Assembly (NCBI GenBank): GCA_038232275.1
Contig: JBBSIC010000010.1
Span: 10,699-74,698 of the forward strand
Direction: 5' to 3'
Length of the DNA stretch: 64,000 nucleotides
Source of the DNA: DATLGB01 sp038232275
GTDB taxonomy: Bacteria; Actinomycetota; Thermoleophilia; Solirubrobacterales; Solirubrobacteraceae
Both the position numbers and the translations under genes were made by a program. Positions 34,148 to 43,509 of this stretch are shown here, piece after piece. Positions within the stretch are counted from its first letter, which is position 1, and each line of letters opens with the position of its first letter. The notes under the pieces were generated by a model. That model was given only the letters and a program-made list of their open reading frames with translations, made no database searches and was not told the DNA's origin.

Positions 34148-35533
34148 CTACGGATGGAAGTCGCCGCGCTGGTGGATCTCCATGGTCAGCAGCCGCAACT
34201 GGCTCCAGGGGAACGCCTGCATCATCAGGTTGTGGCGCTGGACCGCGCCGGTGACGGTGTCGCGGTACAGCGCCGGGAGCGGATCGGCGGCGCCGCCGGC
34301 CACGAGCGCCGCGACGCTCTCGGTCGCCATGGAGACGCCGTAGCCGGTCTTGTCGGTGACGATCAAGCCGTAGGTCTTGGCGGCTTCGCAGACCATGCGC
34401 ATGAACGCGGTGCGCTGGGCCGCGCAGCCATAGGAGGCTGAGAGGACGAAGTGGGCCCCCTCGGGGACCGCGTCGGACGCGACGCTGTTGCCGTCGCTGC
34501 GCTGCGCGGGCCAGCTGAAGACCTTCCAGCGGGTGTTGGGCAGCGCGATGCGGATCGCGTGGTCGATGTGGCCCTGCGCGAGGTCTGCCTGCGTGATCGT
34601 CCCGGCCCCGAGCGGGAGGCTCGACGCCGTCGTGCCCCACAGCGGATCCTCGACCAGCCCGCCCTGGGCATCGACGACGCTGCGGTAGTAGCCGGGATGC
34701 GAGGACTGCGCCTGGATGGCACCGCCCCACCCGGCGTGCCAGACGCCGGGCGTCGCCGCCGTGTTGACGGCCGGCGGCGCCGGACCGCTCGCCGTGCTCG
34801 TTCCCAGGTCATAGAAGGTCAGCTTGGCTCCGTAGCCGGCCGTCGGCTGGTCGAGTTGATCCAGCAGCGCGACCGAGCCGGCCGTCGCGCCTCGATAGAC
34901 GCGGTAGGCCGTCGCACCGGCCACGCCGTCCCAGGTCACCGTCACGGCACCGCCGGGGAGGCTCGCCTTCGACGTGACGGCGGCGGAGGCCGGCGTCTCA
35001 CCGGCGGCCGACAACGCGGTGACGCGGTACACGTAGGTGCCCGCGCCCAGCAGGCCGCCCGGCGCCCACCGGGCGATGGGCGCGGTCCGGGGCGGGCCGA
35101 GCGCCTGCCGCAGATGCCAGAACTCCCACGTGCGGTCGGTTCCCGGCTGGCGCAGGATCAAGGGGGCGTCGCTCGACGGGCCGGCCTGCGCGTCGCCGGG
35201 CAGCGGAACCGACGCAAAGGCCGAGCCGAGCCCGCGCGCGTCGCTGTCCAGCCAGACGCGCACGGTCGGCTGGTCGTCGGGGACGGCGACGATCGGGATC
35301 GTGCGGTTGATCGCGCCCAGCTTCGTCGTGCCCCAGGCCGCGACCCGCGCGACCAGCGCGCCGGAGGCGGGATCGGCCGCAGCATTCGCGGGCACGGGCG
35401 CGCGCCACACGCTCTGCGGCCCGGAGAAGGCATCGCCGGTGACCGGCGTGTAGCCCGGCAGCGCGACGGCGGGACCGGCACCTGATCCGAGGGCGACAGA
35501 TCCGGCCACGAGGGCGCGCAGAAGGAGCTTCAT
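34148..35533 (-). CDS. Secreted protein with inserted FN3 domain, paralogue of the riboswitch-controlled protein
   Basis: A 461-residue protein with a signal peptide (MKLLLRALVAGSVALGSG..). Its core is shared with the protein at 54826: WEFWHLR / WELWHAR, a WGG motif, a segment ending HAIRIALP / HALALSVP, then WPAQRSDG / SPAQRTDG and a late FPWSQLRLL / FPWSALQVV. Between WEFWHLR and GVWHAGWGGA it carries an extra fibronectin-III-like module (GTYVYRVTALSAAGETPAS .. TAYRVYRG) that the paralogue lacks. I do not recognise an enzyme family. The conserved Trp, His and Asp positions suggest a carbohydrate-related function. It converges on the LVIVD protein with a 14-base gap. Confidence 0.75.
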   Translation of the reverse strand: MKLLLRALVAGSVALGSGAGPAVALPGYTPVTGDAFSGPQSVWRAPVPANAAADPASGALVARVAAWGTTKLGAINRTIPIVAVPDDQPTVRVWLDSDARGLGSAFASVPLPGDAQAGPSSDAPLILRQPGTDRTWEFWHLRQALGPPRTAPIARWAPGGLLGAGTYVYRVTALSAAGETPASAAVTSKASLPGGAVTVTWDGVAGATAYRVYRGATAGSVALLDQLDQPTAGYGAKLTFYDLGTSTASGPAPPAVNTAATPGVWHAGWGGAIQAQSSHPGYYRSVVDAQGGLVEDPLWGTTASSLPLGAGTITQADLAQGHIDHAIRIALPNTRWKVFSWPAQRSDGNSVASDAVPEGAHFVLSASYGCAAQRTAFMRMVCEAAKTYGLIVTDKTGYGVSMATESVAALVAGGAADPLPALYRDTVTGAVQRHNLMMQAFPWSQLRLLTMEIHQRGDFHP

Positions 35534-35660
35534 CCCCGGAGACTAGACCACTTCTGCGCGCTCGCGCAGCGGATGCTCTGACCCCGACCTTCCGGGTGAC
35601 CGGGTGCACGGGCAGCCGGGACGCTCTATCATGCCCGGGCTCCGCTCGTGTAGCAGCGGA

Positions 35661-36563
35661 ATGCACCCCATGCCCCAAGATCCCGCACTGCTCGAAGACG
35701 CCGACCCCCGCGCCGATCCCTCGGAGTACAGCGGCGTGCTCATCCCTCGGATGACCGCGCTCGAAGCGGTGCGCCGCTACCGGCTGACCGCTCTGCTGCC
35801 GTTTCTGGCCTTCGTCGCCGTCGCCGTCGCCCTGGCCGCGAGCCGGGCGCCGGTGTACACGTCGGAGGCCCGGCTCGCCATCGGCGGCGTCGACCTGTCG
35901 GCGCCGGGGGCGCTCAGCGGCTTCGCTCTGGCCTCGCAATCGCTGGCCGACACCTACAGCCGCGCGGTGACCGCGCAGCCGGTCGTCGATCAGGTCGCCA
36001 AGAAGCTCAGGGTCAGCTCCAGCGAGGTGCTCACCGACCTGTCGGCGACGCCGGTGCCCACGAGCCCGGTGTTCCGGGTGATCGCCAAGACCGGCCGCCC
36101 CGGCCTGTCACGCGAGATGGCCAACGCCGCCGCCGTCGCGCTGCGCGACTACATCCAGACACTCGGCGGGGGAAGCGGGCAGAACTCTCAGCACTTCTAC
36201 GACCTCTACCGCGACGCCGCCGCCACCCTCCAGTCCCGGCAGATCGACGAGCAGAACGCCGCGAGCGACTACGGCGCCAGCAAGTCCGCCGCCAACGGCC
36301 GCAAGCTGGCCCGGGCGCGCGCTGGTCTCCTCACCGCCCAGCTGAGCCTGGACGGGCTCCGCCAGAACTACCTTCAGACGGCGAGCGGCCGGGTGGACGT
36401 GGCAAGCGTGCAGCCGCTCACCACCGCGGTCGACGCGTCGAGCGACCGCTTCAACTACTTCTTGATCTTCCTGGTCATCGGAGCCGTCGCGGGGGCCCTG
36501 GCCGGCGTGGCGCTCGCCGCGCTGCGCGGGAACCGCGCGATGCGCCGGCACTTCGCCGGCTAG
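35661..36563 (+). CDS. Wzz-type polysaccharide chain-length / co-polymerase protein
   Basis: A 300-residue inner-membrane protein: TM helix near residues 35-55 (ALLPFLAFVAVAVALAASR), a long extracytoplasmic alpha-helical part (alpha/beta N-part with YTSEARLAIGG), and a second TM near 255-275, the two-TM layout of Wzz/KpsE proteins. There is no kinase domain. It would set chain length together with the Wzy polymerase that starts three bases after its stop. The start may be ATG 35661 or 35670. Confidence 0.85.
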   Translation: MHPMPQDPALLEDADPRADPSEYSGVLIPRMTALEAVRRYRLTALLPFLAFVAVAVALAASRAPVYTSEARLAIGGVDLSAPGALSGFALASQSLADTYSRAVTAQPVVDQVAKKLRVSSSEVLTDLSATPVPTSPVFRVIAKTGRPGLSREMANAAAVALRDYIQTLGGGSGQNSQHFYDLYRDAAATLQSRQIDEQNAASDYGASKSAANGRKLARARAGLLTAQLSLDGLRQNYLQTASGRVDVASVQPLTTAVDASSDRFNYFLIFLVIGAVAGALAGVALAALRGNRAMRRHFAG

Positions 36564-36566
36564 GCC

Positions 36567-38045
36567 ATGATCGGCCTCCGGCGCCCCGGCTGGCCCATGG
36601 TCGCGGCGCTCGCGGCGGCCGGGCTGGCGATCGTCGCGCTGGCGGCGGCGCAACGCGGGCACGGGCTGCCGGTCTTCGCGGCGATCTGCGGCGTGGCCAT
36701 GCTGGCGGGGGCGGCCTACCTGATCTGGCACGGCGACCCGGCCTGGACGCTGAGCATCGGCCTCGTCCTGGCGTGCTTCAGCGGCTACTGGGACGAGATG
36801 GGGGTCCCCACCGTCCTCGCGCCCGACCGTCTTGTCCTGACCGGCGGCCTGCTGGCCATCATGCTGCGGGCCCCCGGGTCGCGCGAGCGCCCTCCGCTGT
36901 TCTTCCGGCCCGTGCACTGGCTGCTCCTCGTCGTGACGCTGTACGCGCTGTGCTCGGCGGTGGCGGCCGGGACCCTCCTCGACGTCACCCACGCCGCTGC
37001 GCTGGTGGAGCGCTTCGGGGTGATCCCGTTCCTGATCTTCCTGTGCGCTCCCGTGGCGTTTCGCACGGAGCGGCAGCGCAACGTGCTGCTCGCGACGCTG
37101 GTGGGGCTCGGGGCGTACCTGGGCCTCACCGCCCTGTTCGAGACGGTGGGGCCGCACGCGCTGGTGTTCCCGCGCTACATCCTCGATCCGAACGTCGGGA
37201 TCCTGCCGACGCGCGCGCGCGGTCCCTTCGCGGACCCGGTAGGCCTGGGAGTCGCGCTGTTCGTCTGCGCCGGCGCCGCGACCATGGGCTTCTCTCAATG
37301 GCGTTCGCGTCCCGCGCGGCTGGCGGCCCTGTCGATCGCCCTGCTCTGCGTGGTCGGGCTGCTGTTCACCCTGACGCGGCAGGTATGGCTCGCCAGCGTC
37401 GTCGCGACGATTGTTGCGGCGCTGGTGCTGCCGGCTCTGCGGCGCTGGCTGGTGCCGATGCTCCTCGTCGCGGCGCTGGCGGTCGCGGGCGCGCTCGGCG
37501 CCGTGCCCGGGCTCGCGGCGACCGTGCAGCAGCGCAAGTCCGACCAGCGGTCGCTCTGGGACCGCGGGAACGTCGATCGGGCCGGCCTCGCTGCGCTCGA
37601 GACCCACCCGCTCTTCGGCGTCGGCTGGGAGACGTGGCTGGACAAGGGGCCGCAGTACCTCACGCAGGCGGACAACTACCCCCTCACGCGGGCATCGAGC
37701 CGCATCGATATCCACAACGCCTTCCTGGCCTACCTAGCTCAGCTCGGGTTGGTGGGGGGGCTCCTGTGGACGGCGGGGCTGTTCCTGGGGGCGGGGCTCA
37801 GCGCCGCCATCCGGCCGCCGCCCGGGCTCGAGGCGTGGCGATCGCTCGCCCTCGGACTCTTCGTCTTCGTGGTCATCGTGATCAACTTCCAACCCGGACA
37901 GGGGTTTTCGAACGTCCTCGTGTGGCTGCTGCCGGCGGTCGTGGCGGCGCCCCGATTCTGGCGCGAGGGGGCGCGACACGAGCTCGCCCGCCAAGTGCTC
38001 GAACCGCGGCGAGCGAGCGAGCCGGTGCCCGCGGCGCCGCGCTGA
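36567..38045 (+). CDS. Wzy-like O-antigen polymerase/ligase
   Basis: A 492-residue integral membrane protein with about ten hydrophobic segments. The large periplasmic loop carries the family pattern (HPLFGVGWETWLDKGP .. RIDIHNAFLAYLAQLGLVGGLL), where the conserved His-Asn and Gly residues match Wzy_C/O-antigen ligase domains. It would polymerise lipid-linked repeat units outside the membrane. It is cotranscribed with the Wzz-like gene. Confidence 0.87.
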   Translation: MIGLRRPGWPMVAALAAAGLAIVALAAAQRGHGLPVFAAICGVAMLAGAAYLIWHGDPAWTLSIGLVLACFSGYWDEMGVPTVLAPDRLVLTGGLLAIMLRAPGSRERPPLFFRPVHWLLLVVTLYALCSAVAAGTLLDVTHAAALVERFGVIPFLIFLCAPVAFRTERQRNVLLATLVGLGAYLGLTALFETVGPHALVFPRYILDPNVGILPTRARGPFADPVGLGVALFVCAGAATMGFSQWRSRPARLAALSIALLCVVGLLFTLTRQVWLASVVATIVAALVLPALRRWLVPMLLVAALAVAGALGAVPGLAATVQQRKSDQRSLWDRGNVDRAGLAALETHPLFGVGWETWLDKGPQYLTQADNYPLTRASSRIDIHNAFLAYLAQLGLVGGLLWTAGLFLGAGLSAAIRPPPGLEAWRSLALGLFVFVVIVINFQPGQGFSNVLVWLLPAVVAAPRFWREGARHELARQVLEPRRASEPVPAAPR

Positions 38046-38053
38046 GGCGGCCG

Positions 38054-39097
38054 TCAACCCGGTTCGGCAGGGGCCTGCGCCGCGCCACGATCGCGGCGCG
38101 ACCACGGCCATCCGGGCAGCAGGCGCTCGAACAGCACGCCGACGACGCCGCAGCCGACCACCGACCAGGCGAACGCCGCCCAGGAGACGCCGGTGAAGAC
38201 GCTGAACCACACGATCTGCACGAGGTAGACGTGGTACGACGCGCGGCCGAGGACGGCCAGCGGCTCCAGGACGCGCTGACTGCGAGCGCCGATCAGCCGC
38301 AGGGCGAGCATGACGTAGACGGCGGCGAGCCCGGCGACCAGGAGGTTGGTCCGCCGCTCGAACGTTGGGGCGAAGCCGAAGACGCTCATGGCCTCCCCGT
38401 GCTCGAGGAGCAGGTAGGCCACGCCTGCGAGCCCCAGCGGCAGGAGCCAGAGGTTGCGCCGCCCCAGCAGGCGGACGCTGCCGGCCAGCCAGACGCCGAC
38501 GGCGATCGCCGCGAGGTAGCGCAGGCCGACCACGTCGTAGCGGAAGGCGTCGCCGGAGAAGAGGACGTGACGCACCGGGTCGATGTGGGTGGCCGCCAGC
38601 TCAAAGGCGAGATCGATGGCGAAGCACGCGACGATCGTCACGACCGGCCGGCGCGCCATGCCCCAGGCGACCAGCGGCACGAGCAGGACGGCTTGGAACA
38701 GCACGGCGATGTAGTAGCCGCCCGGGCCAGGCATGGGCAAGGAGAGCAGGAGCAGCTGGGGCGTCAACCAGAGCCGGCCGAGGGCCGCCCCGAGCGCCAG
38801 CGACGCCAGCCACGCGACGGCCAGCGGCGGAACCAGGCGTCCAAGGCGACGCGACGCGTACTCGCGCGAGTACAGGCGCCTGAGCGGCCGATCGCCGTGG
38901 CGCAGGATCGAGCCGGCCAGGTTCATGCCGGTCAAGACGATGAACACCGGCACCGCGAGCCCGAGGTGCAGCGGGGTGTAGACGGCCCGAAGGTCGTCGC
39001 GGGGCGCCGCGTGCTGGATCAGCACACCGATGATGGCCACACCCTTGAGGATGTCCTGGGCGCGACTGCGGATCGGGATGGCGGGATCGCCGGGCAT
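38054..39097 (-). CDS. Membrane acyltransferase, OafA/acyltransferase-3 family
   Basis: A 347-residue protein with about ten TM helices. The N-terminal ILKGVAIIGVLIQHA contains the family's His, and the RLGRLVPPLAVAWL and YHVYLVQIVWF patterns fit acyltransferase-3 (OafA, NodX) proteins that O-acylate surface glycans. ATG 39097 is chosen because the first TM follows it at the usual distance. It converges on the wzy gene. Confidence 0.83.
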   Translation of the reverse strand: MPGDPAIPIRSRAQDILKGVAIIGVLIQHAAPRDDLRAVYTPLHLGLAVPVFIVLTGMNLAGSILRHGDRPLRRLYSREYASRRLGRLVPPLAVAWLASLALGAALGRLWLTPQLLLLSLPMPGPGGYYIAVLFQAVLLVPLVAWGMARRPVVTIVACFAIDLAFELAATHIDPVRHVLFSGDAFRYDVVGLRYLAAIAVGVWLAGSVRLLGRRNLWLLPLGLAGVAYLLLEHGEAMSVFGFAPTFERRTNLLVAGLAAVYVMLALRLIGARSQRVLEPLAVLGRASYHVYLVQIVWFSVFTGVSWAAFAWSVVGCGVVGVLFERLLPGWPWSRRDRGAAQAPAEPG

Positions 39098-39162
39098 CGC
39101 GCGAGAACGGCCGACTGTACCCAGCGGCGCGGATACGGGCGACCTTGGGCAGGTGCGCTGGA

Positions 39163-40137
39163 TCAGTGCGGCAGCGGGGCCAGGAGCTGGCGCCACGTGC
39201 TGACGAGGCCGTTGGCGGCGCGGGCCCGGCTCCTCGCCGCCTCGCGCGCGGCTGCCACCCCGAGCTCGCACATGTCCTGCGGGAGCCGCGCGCGGCTCGC
39301 CGGCGTCGACCGCAGGGCTGCCAGCAACTCGTCGAGGTCGTAGCCCATGAGGGTCAGGCGCTCCCGACCGATCCAGCGCAGCCAGCGCGCCGCCCAGGCG
39401 CGGCGCACCGGGTTGTCGATCGTCGCGCGCCACTTGTCAAGCGGCTCGCGGCTCACGGCCGCGTAGCGATGCGCGCCGGTCTGGTCGCCCATCTGGCCCT
39501 CGAGCCGCACCGCCCCGAAGCGCGAGAGCGCCTCGGGATCGAACTCCAGGCCGAGGTAGCGGCCGAGGGACTCCCATGCCTCGGTCCCGTCGAGCAGGTC
39601 TTCGTAGCGGACGCCGTGCACGCGCTCGCGATGGCGCGCGAACGCGCCCGCGAGGTTGGCCATCCCGTGGAAGAGGTCGGCTCGGAAGTCATAGACCCTC
39701 CACCGGCCGTCGCAGAGCGTCTCCACGACCGACGCGAGCACCGCGAGCGGGTCGCGCCACAAGAACACGAACCGCGCGTCCGGAAACACGCGGATGATCT
39801 CGGCGGCGATGTGGTGGTAGGGCGGGGTCTTGTCGACGAAGAAGCGGGCCTCGGGCCCGGCGGCGTGCTCGTACAGCGTCAGCGCGAACCGTCGGGCGAG
39901 CTGCTCGTAGTCGCCTTGGCCTCCCGGGAGCTGCGCGTTGAAGTCGCCCAGTGCCCTTCTGACCGTCCTCTGCCAGCCGTCCGAGAGGACCAGACCCGGG
40001 CGCAGGGGCGCCAGCAGGGGCAGCAGCACCCACGGCTCCGAGGCGGTCGCGACGCCGTCGTGCGCCGCCAGGACGCGCTGCGTGAGGGTGGAGCCGCTAC
40101 GTGGCAGCGAGAACAGGAAGATGGGGGTGAGGGCCAC
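39163..40137 (-). CDS. Sulfotransferase (polysaccharide locus, copy 1)
   Basis: A 324-residue protein. The PAPS loop is FSLPRSGSTLTQ at residues 9-20, followed by SEPWVLLPL; the 3'-phosphate site is FLWRDPLAVLASVV. It belongs to the Sulfotransfer_3-like group, different from the KSGT-type enzymes at 1530 and 45333. The expected role is sulfation of the surface polymer. GTG 40137 follows TAGGAT by 8 bases, which suggests a leaderless mRNA. Confidence 0.85.
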   Translation of the reverse strand: MALTPIFLFSLPRSGSTLTQRVLAAHDGVATASEPWVLLPLLAPLRPGLVLSDGWQRTVRRALGDFNAQLPGGQGDYEQLARRFALTLYEHAAGPEARFFVDKTPPYHHIAAEIIRVFPDARFVFLWRDPLAVLASVVETLCDGRWRVYDFRADLFHGMANLAGAFARHRERVHGVRYEDLLDGTEAWESLGRYLGLEFDPEALSRFGAVRLEGQMGDQTGAHRYAAVSREPLDKWRATIDNPVRRAWAARWLRWIGRERLTLMGYDLDELLAALRSTPASRARLPQDMCELGVAAAREAARSRARAANGLVSTWRQLLAPLPH

Positions 40138-40153
40138 CAGCCATGATCCTATG

Positions 40154-41407
40154 TCAGCTCTCGCGCTCGGTGCGTATCCAAGCGGTTGCGCCGCCGCCCC
40201 GGCCGATGTGTGCGTATTGGCACACCCGGGCGAGCACGAGGGTCGGCGCGGCCAGCAGCGCCCGGAACACGCTCGCGGGCGCGCGCGCGAGCGCGAGGCC
40301 GCCGAGGACGTAGGTCGCCTGCCCCAGCAGGGCGAGCTGCCCCGTCCGCGCGAGCCGGGGCGCCCGCAGGGCCAGGCCGCCCGCGGCCACCGCCAGGGCC
40401 GGTGCTACGAGGAGCGAGAGCGGCCCGACGGTCAGCTCGAGGCCGGCGTGCAGCCGCTGGGCGTCGCGCCGCGCAATGCCCCCGCGTACCAGCCGGCCCA
40501 TCCACCGGCGCCCGAGGCTGATGTTGCCCGTCTCCCAGCGCACCTGCTGGACCTCGCCGTTTGCGGCGCTCACGGGCGCCGGCGAGCTCACCGAGGCACG
40601 CGCGACGAAGCGGGCGCGCCGTCCCGCGTCCACGAGGCGCAGGTGATACTCGCGGTCCTCGGTGACCGAGAAGGCGTCCCAGGGCACCGCGGCGAGCGTC
40701 GCCCGCGGAAAGGCCATGCCGCTGCCCAGCAGCCCGCACGACAGGCCGAGGGCCTCCTTGCCGAGCGGGCGCACCAGGTTGACCAGCGCGAAGCCGGCGA
40801 AGCGCAGTGCCGCGGGCGTCGAGGCGCCGGGGTTGGCGATCACGTAGGCCGCCTGGGCGGCGTCGGCGCCCGCCTCCACCGCGCCCGCCAGCTCGCGCAG
40901 CAGCTCGGGCGAGGCGACGCAGTCGGCGTCGACCATCACGACCGCCTCGACGCCGGGACGCTCGCGCTGAAGGCGCTCGAGCGCCCAGGCAAGAGCCTGC
41001 CCCTTGCCGGGATGCCCGGGGTCGTCGCGCTCCCAGGCCGTCGCGCCCGTCGCGACCGCCAGCTCGGCGGTGGCGTCGCTGCAGTTGTCGGCCACCACGA
41101 TCACCTCGTGACGGCCCGCCGGGTAGTGCGCCTCCACGAGCGAGCGCACGCACGGCGCGATGAGCGCGGCCTCGTCGTGGGCGGGGATCAGGACGGCCAG
41201 GGACAGGCGCGCTTCGCCGCCGGCCCATGAGCGCGATCGCGTCGCCGCGGCGGCGCCAAGCAGGGCGAGCAGGTAGCCGGAGCTCGCGGCGGCGTAGGCG
41301 GCGGGAACGCTCAGCGCGGCGTGCGCCAGCCGGCGCGTCACGCGGGGATCGGGTTGGCGCAGAGCCGAGCGGGCATCCGGGCGCCATGCTACCTGCGCAG
41401 GGCGCAT
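40154..41407 (-). CDS. Family 2 glycosyltransferase
   Basis: A 417-residue membrane-bound GT2 with an N-terminal hydrophobic segment, LAVLIPAHDEAALI, VVADNCSDAT, the DxD-like VMVDADC, the acceptor-site SVTEDREYHLRL, the QVRWETGN processive-like box, and three C-terminal TM helices. It would add a sugar to a lipid-linked precursor from the cytoplasmic side. It is divergent from the GT4-GT26 fusion gene. Confidence 0.87.
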   Translation of the reverse strand: MRPAQVAWRPDARSALRQPDPRVTRRLAHAALSVPAAYAAASSGYLLALLGAAAATRSRSWAGGEARLSLAVLIPAHDEAALIAPCVRSLVEAHYPAGRHEVIVVADNCSDATAELAVATGATAWERDDPGHPGKGQALAWALERLQRERPGVEAVVMVDADCVASPELLRELAGAVEAGADAAQAAYVIANPGASTPAALRFAGFALVNLVRPLGKEALGLSCGLLGSGMAFPRATLAAVPWDAFSVTEDREYHLRLVDAGRRARFVARASVSSPAPVSAANGEVQQVRWETGNISLGRRWMGRLVRGGIARRDAQRLHAGLELTVGPLSLLVAPALAVAAGGLALRAPRLARTGQLALLGQATYVLGGLALARAPASVFRALLAAPTLVLARVCQYAHIGRGGGATAWIRTERES

Positions 41408-41432
41408 CGGGGAGCCGCTAGCGTTCCGCGCC

Positions 41433-43427
41433 CTGTCCGCCCGCGTCGCGTACCTCGTTGGAATCTATCCGGCCGTCTCGCACACCTTCATCATGCGTGA
41501 GGTGGAGGGCCTGCGCGCGCGCGGCATGGAGGTCCAGACCTTCTCGGTTCGCCGCCCTGGCGCCGACCAGCTGCTGACCGAGGTCGACCGCCGGGCGGCC
41601 GCGGAGACTCCGAGCATCCAGCCGCCGCGCCCCGGCGAGGTGCTGCGCGCCCAGCTCGCGGCGCTCGCGGCCGCGCCGTGTCGCTACCTGCGAACGCTCG
41701 GGCTCGCCCTGCGGCTGAGCCCGGGTGGCGCGCGCGCCGGCCTGTGGCAGCTCTTCTATGTCCTGGAGGCCGCGGTGCTGTGGAGCTGGTGCCGGCGCCG
41801 CGGCATCCGTCACGTGCACGTCCACTTCGCCAACGCGGCGAGCATGATCGCGCTGCTCGCGGCGGAGCTGGGCGGACCGGGCTGGTCGTGGAGCTTCACG
41901 ATGCACGGGCCCACGGAGTTCGATGACGTCACCCGCTTCCGGCTCGCGGAGAAGGTGCGCAGCGCGCGCTTCGTCGCCTGCATCGGCGACTTCTGCCGCT
42001 CGCAGCTGATGAAGCTCGTCGAGGACGAGCAGTGGCCCAAGCTCACGATCGTGCGCTGCGGCCTCGATCCCGACGCCTTCTCCGCGGCTCCGCCGCCGCC
42101 CGCCGGCCGGGCCCTGCGCGTGCTGTGCGTGGGCCGGCTGGTGCCCGACAAGGGGCAGGCGCTGCTCGTCGAGGCCGTGGACGAGCTGCGCCGCCGCGGC
42201 GAGGCGGTGGAGCTCGAGCTCGTCGGCGACGGCCCCCAGCGGGGCGAGCTCGAGGCGCTGGTGCGGGGGCGGGGGCTCCAGGACGCCGTGTCCCTCGCCG
42301 GCGCGCTGGGCCAGGATCGCATGCGCGAGCGGCTCGCCGCCGCCGACGTCTTCTGCCTGCCCAGTTTCGCGGAGGGCGTGCCGGTCGTGCTGATGGAGGC
42401 CATGGCCGTTGAGCGCCCTGTGGTGACGACGCGCATCATGGGGGTGGCTGAGCTGGTGGAGCACGGCGTGTCGGGGCTGCTCGTGCCCCCGGGGCGGGTG
42501 GACGCGCTCGCGGACGCGCTCGCCGAGCTCGCGGCCGACCCGGCCCGCCGGGCGGCGATGGGCGCGGCGGGCCGGCGCCGCGTCGTCGAGGCCTACGACG
42601 TCGGCGAGCAGGTCGAGCGGCTGCACGGGCTGCTGGCCGGTGCGGGAGGCGCGGCGTGCGCGGCGCCCGTGACCCTCATGGGGGTCAGGATCGACGCCGT
42701 GACCGAGGCGGAGACGATCGCGCACGTGCTCGGCGGGTTGGACGCCGGCCGCGGTGGTCGGGTGTGCACGGTCAACCTCGACATCCTGCGCCAGTGCGCG
42801 CAGGATGTCGAGGTGCTCGCGCTTGTGCGGGGCGCCGACCTCGTCGTCGCCGACGGCATGCCGCTCATCTGGGCCAGTCGGCTGGCCGGGCAGCGGCTCC
42901 CGGAGCGCATCGCCGGCTCCACCCTGATCTCCGGCCTGTCTGCCGCCGCCGCCGATGCCGGCCGCTCCGTCTTTCTGCTCGGCGGCAACCCCGGCACCGC
43001 TCAGCGGGCGGCCGCGCGCCTGCGCGCGCGCTCGCCTGCCCTGCGGATCCCCGGGACCTGGTGTCCGCCGTTCGGGTTCGAGCACGACGCTCGCGAGCGC
43101 GCCGCGATCGACGCCGCCCTGGCCGGCGCGCAGCCCGACATCGTGTTCGTCGGGCTCAGCTTTTTGAAGCAGGACCGCCTGATGGTCGAGCTGCGCGCGA
43201 TCCTTCCGCAGACGTGGTTCGTCCCCTGCGGGATCGGCTTCAGCTTTCTCAGCGGCGAGGTGCACCGGGCACCGCCCATGGTGCAGCACCTCGGGCTCGA
43301 GTGGCTGCACCGGCTGTTCCAGGAGCCCCGGCGGCTGGCCGGGCGGTATCTCGTGCAGGCGCCGCCGTTCGTGCCGCGGGTGGTGCTCGACGCCCTGCGC
43401 CAACGGCAAGAGAGAGCCCCCTCGTAA
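41433..43427 (+). CDS. Fusion of GT4 glycosyltransferase and WecG/TagA/CpsF (GT26) glycosyltransferase
   Basis: A two-enzyme fusion of about 664 residues. Residues 1-400 are GT4 (VAYLVGIYPAVSHTFIMREV, VGRLVPDKGQALLVEAV, PSFAEGVPVVLMEAMA). Residues of about 410-640 are GT26, with VCTVNLDIL, VVADGMPLIWASRLAGQRLP and VFVGLSFLKQDRLMV, then IGFSFLSGEVHRAP. GT26 enzymes add ManNAc-type sugars to undecaprenyl-linked precursors. The first ATG (41493) lies inside the conserved N-terminus; homology extends upstream with no ATG, GTG or TTG in frame, so a CTG at 41433 is proposed as the start. The start is therefore uncertain; the domain calls are firm. Confidence 0.87.
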   Translation: MSARVAYLVGIYPAVSHTFIMREVEGLRARGMEVQTFSVRRPGADQLLTEVDRRAAAETPSIQPPRPGEVLRAQLAALAAAPCRYLRTLGLALRLSPGGARAGLWQLFYVLEAAVLWSWCRRRGIRHVHVHFANAASMIALLAAELGGPGWSWSFTMHGPTEFDDVTRFRLAEKVRSARFVACIGDFCRSQLMKLVEDEQWPKLTIVRCGLDPDAFSAAPPPPAGRALRVLCVGRLVPDKGQALLVEAVDELRRRGEAVELELVGDGPQRGELEALVRGRGLQDAVSLAGALGQDRMRERLAAADVFCLPSFAEGVPVVLMEAMAVERPVVTTRIMGVAELVEHGVSGLLVPPGRVDALADALAELAADPARRAAMGAAGRRRVVEAYDVGEQVERLHGLLAGAGGAACAAPVTLMGVRIDAVTEAETIAHVLGGLDAGRGGRVCTVNLDILRQCAQDVEVLALVRGADLVVADGMPLIWASRLAGQRLPERIAGSTLISGLSAAAADAGRSVFLLGGNPGTAQRAAARLRARSPALRIPGTWCPPFGFEHDARERAAIDAALAGAQPDIVFVGLSFLKQDRLMVELRAILPQTWFVPCGIGFSFLSGEVHRAPPMVQHLGLEWLHRLFQEPRRLAGRYLVQAPPFVPRVVLDALRQRQERAPS

Positions 43428-43509
43428 TGCGCCCTCGCGTCTCTGTCTTCTCTCAGCGGCGGTCAGGGTGTTGGGGACCACTGGACGCCGTCGCTAGCCT
43501 CGGCGCTCG

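Noticed and set aside
35534..35660. A second GEMM riboswitch before the paralogue at 34148-35533
   Set aside because: The minus-strand leader has no GCAAAGCC or matching hairpins.
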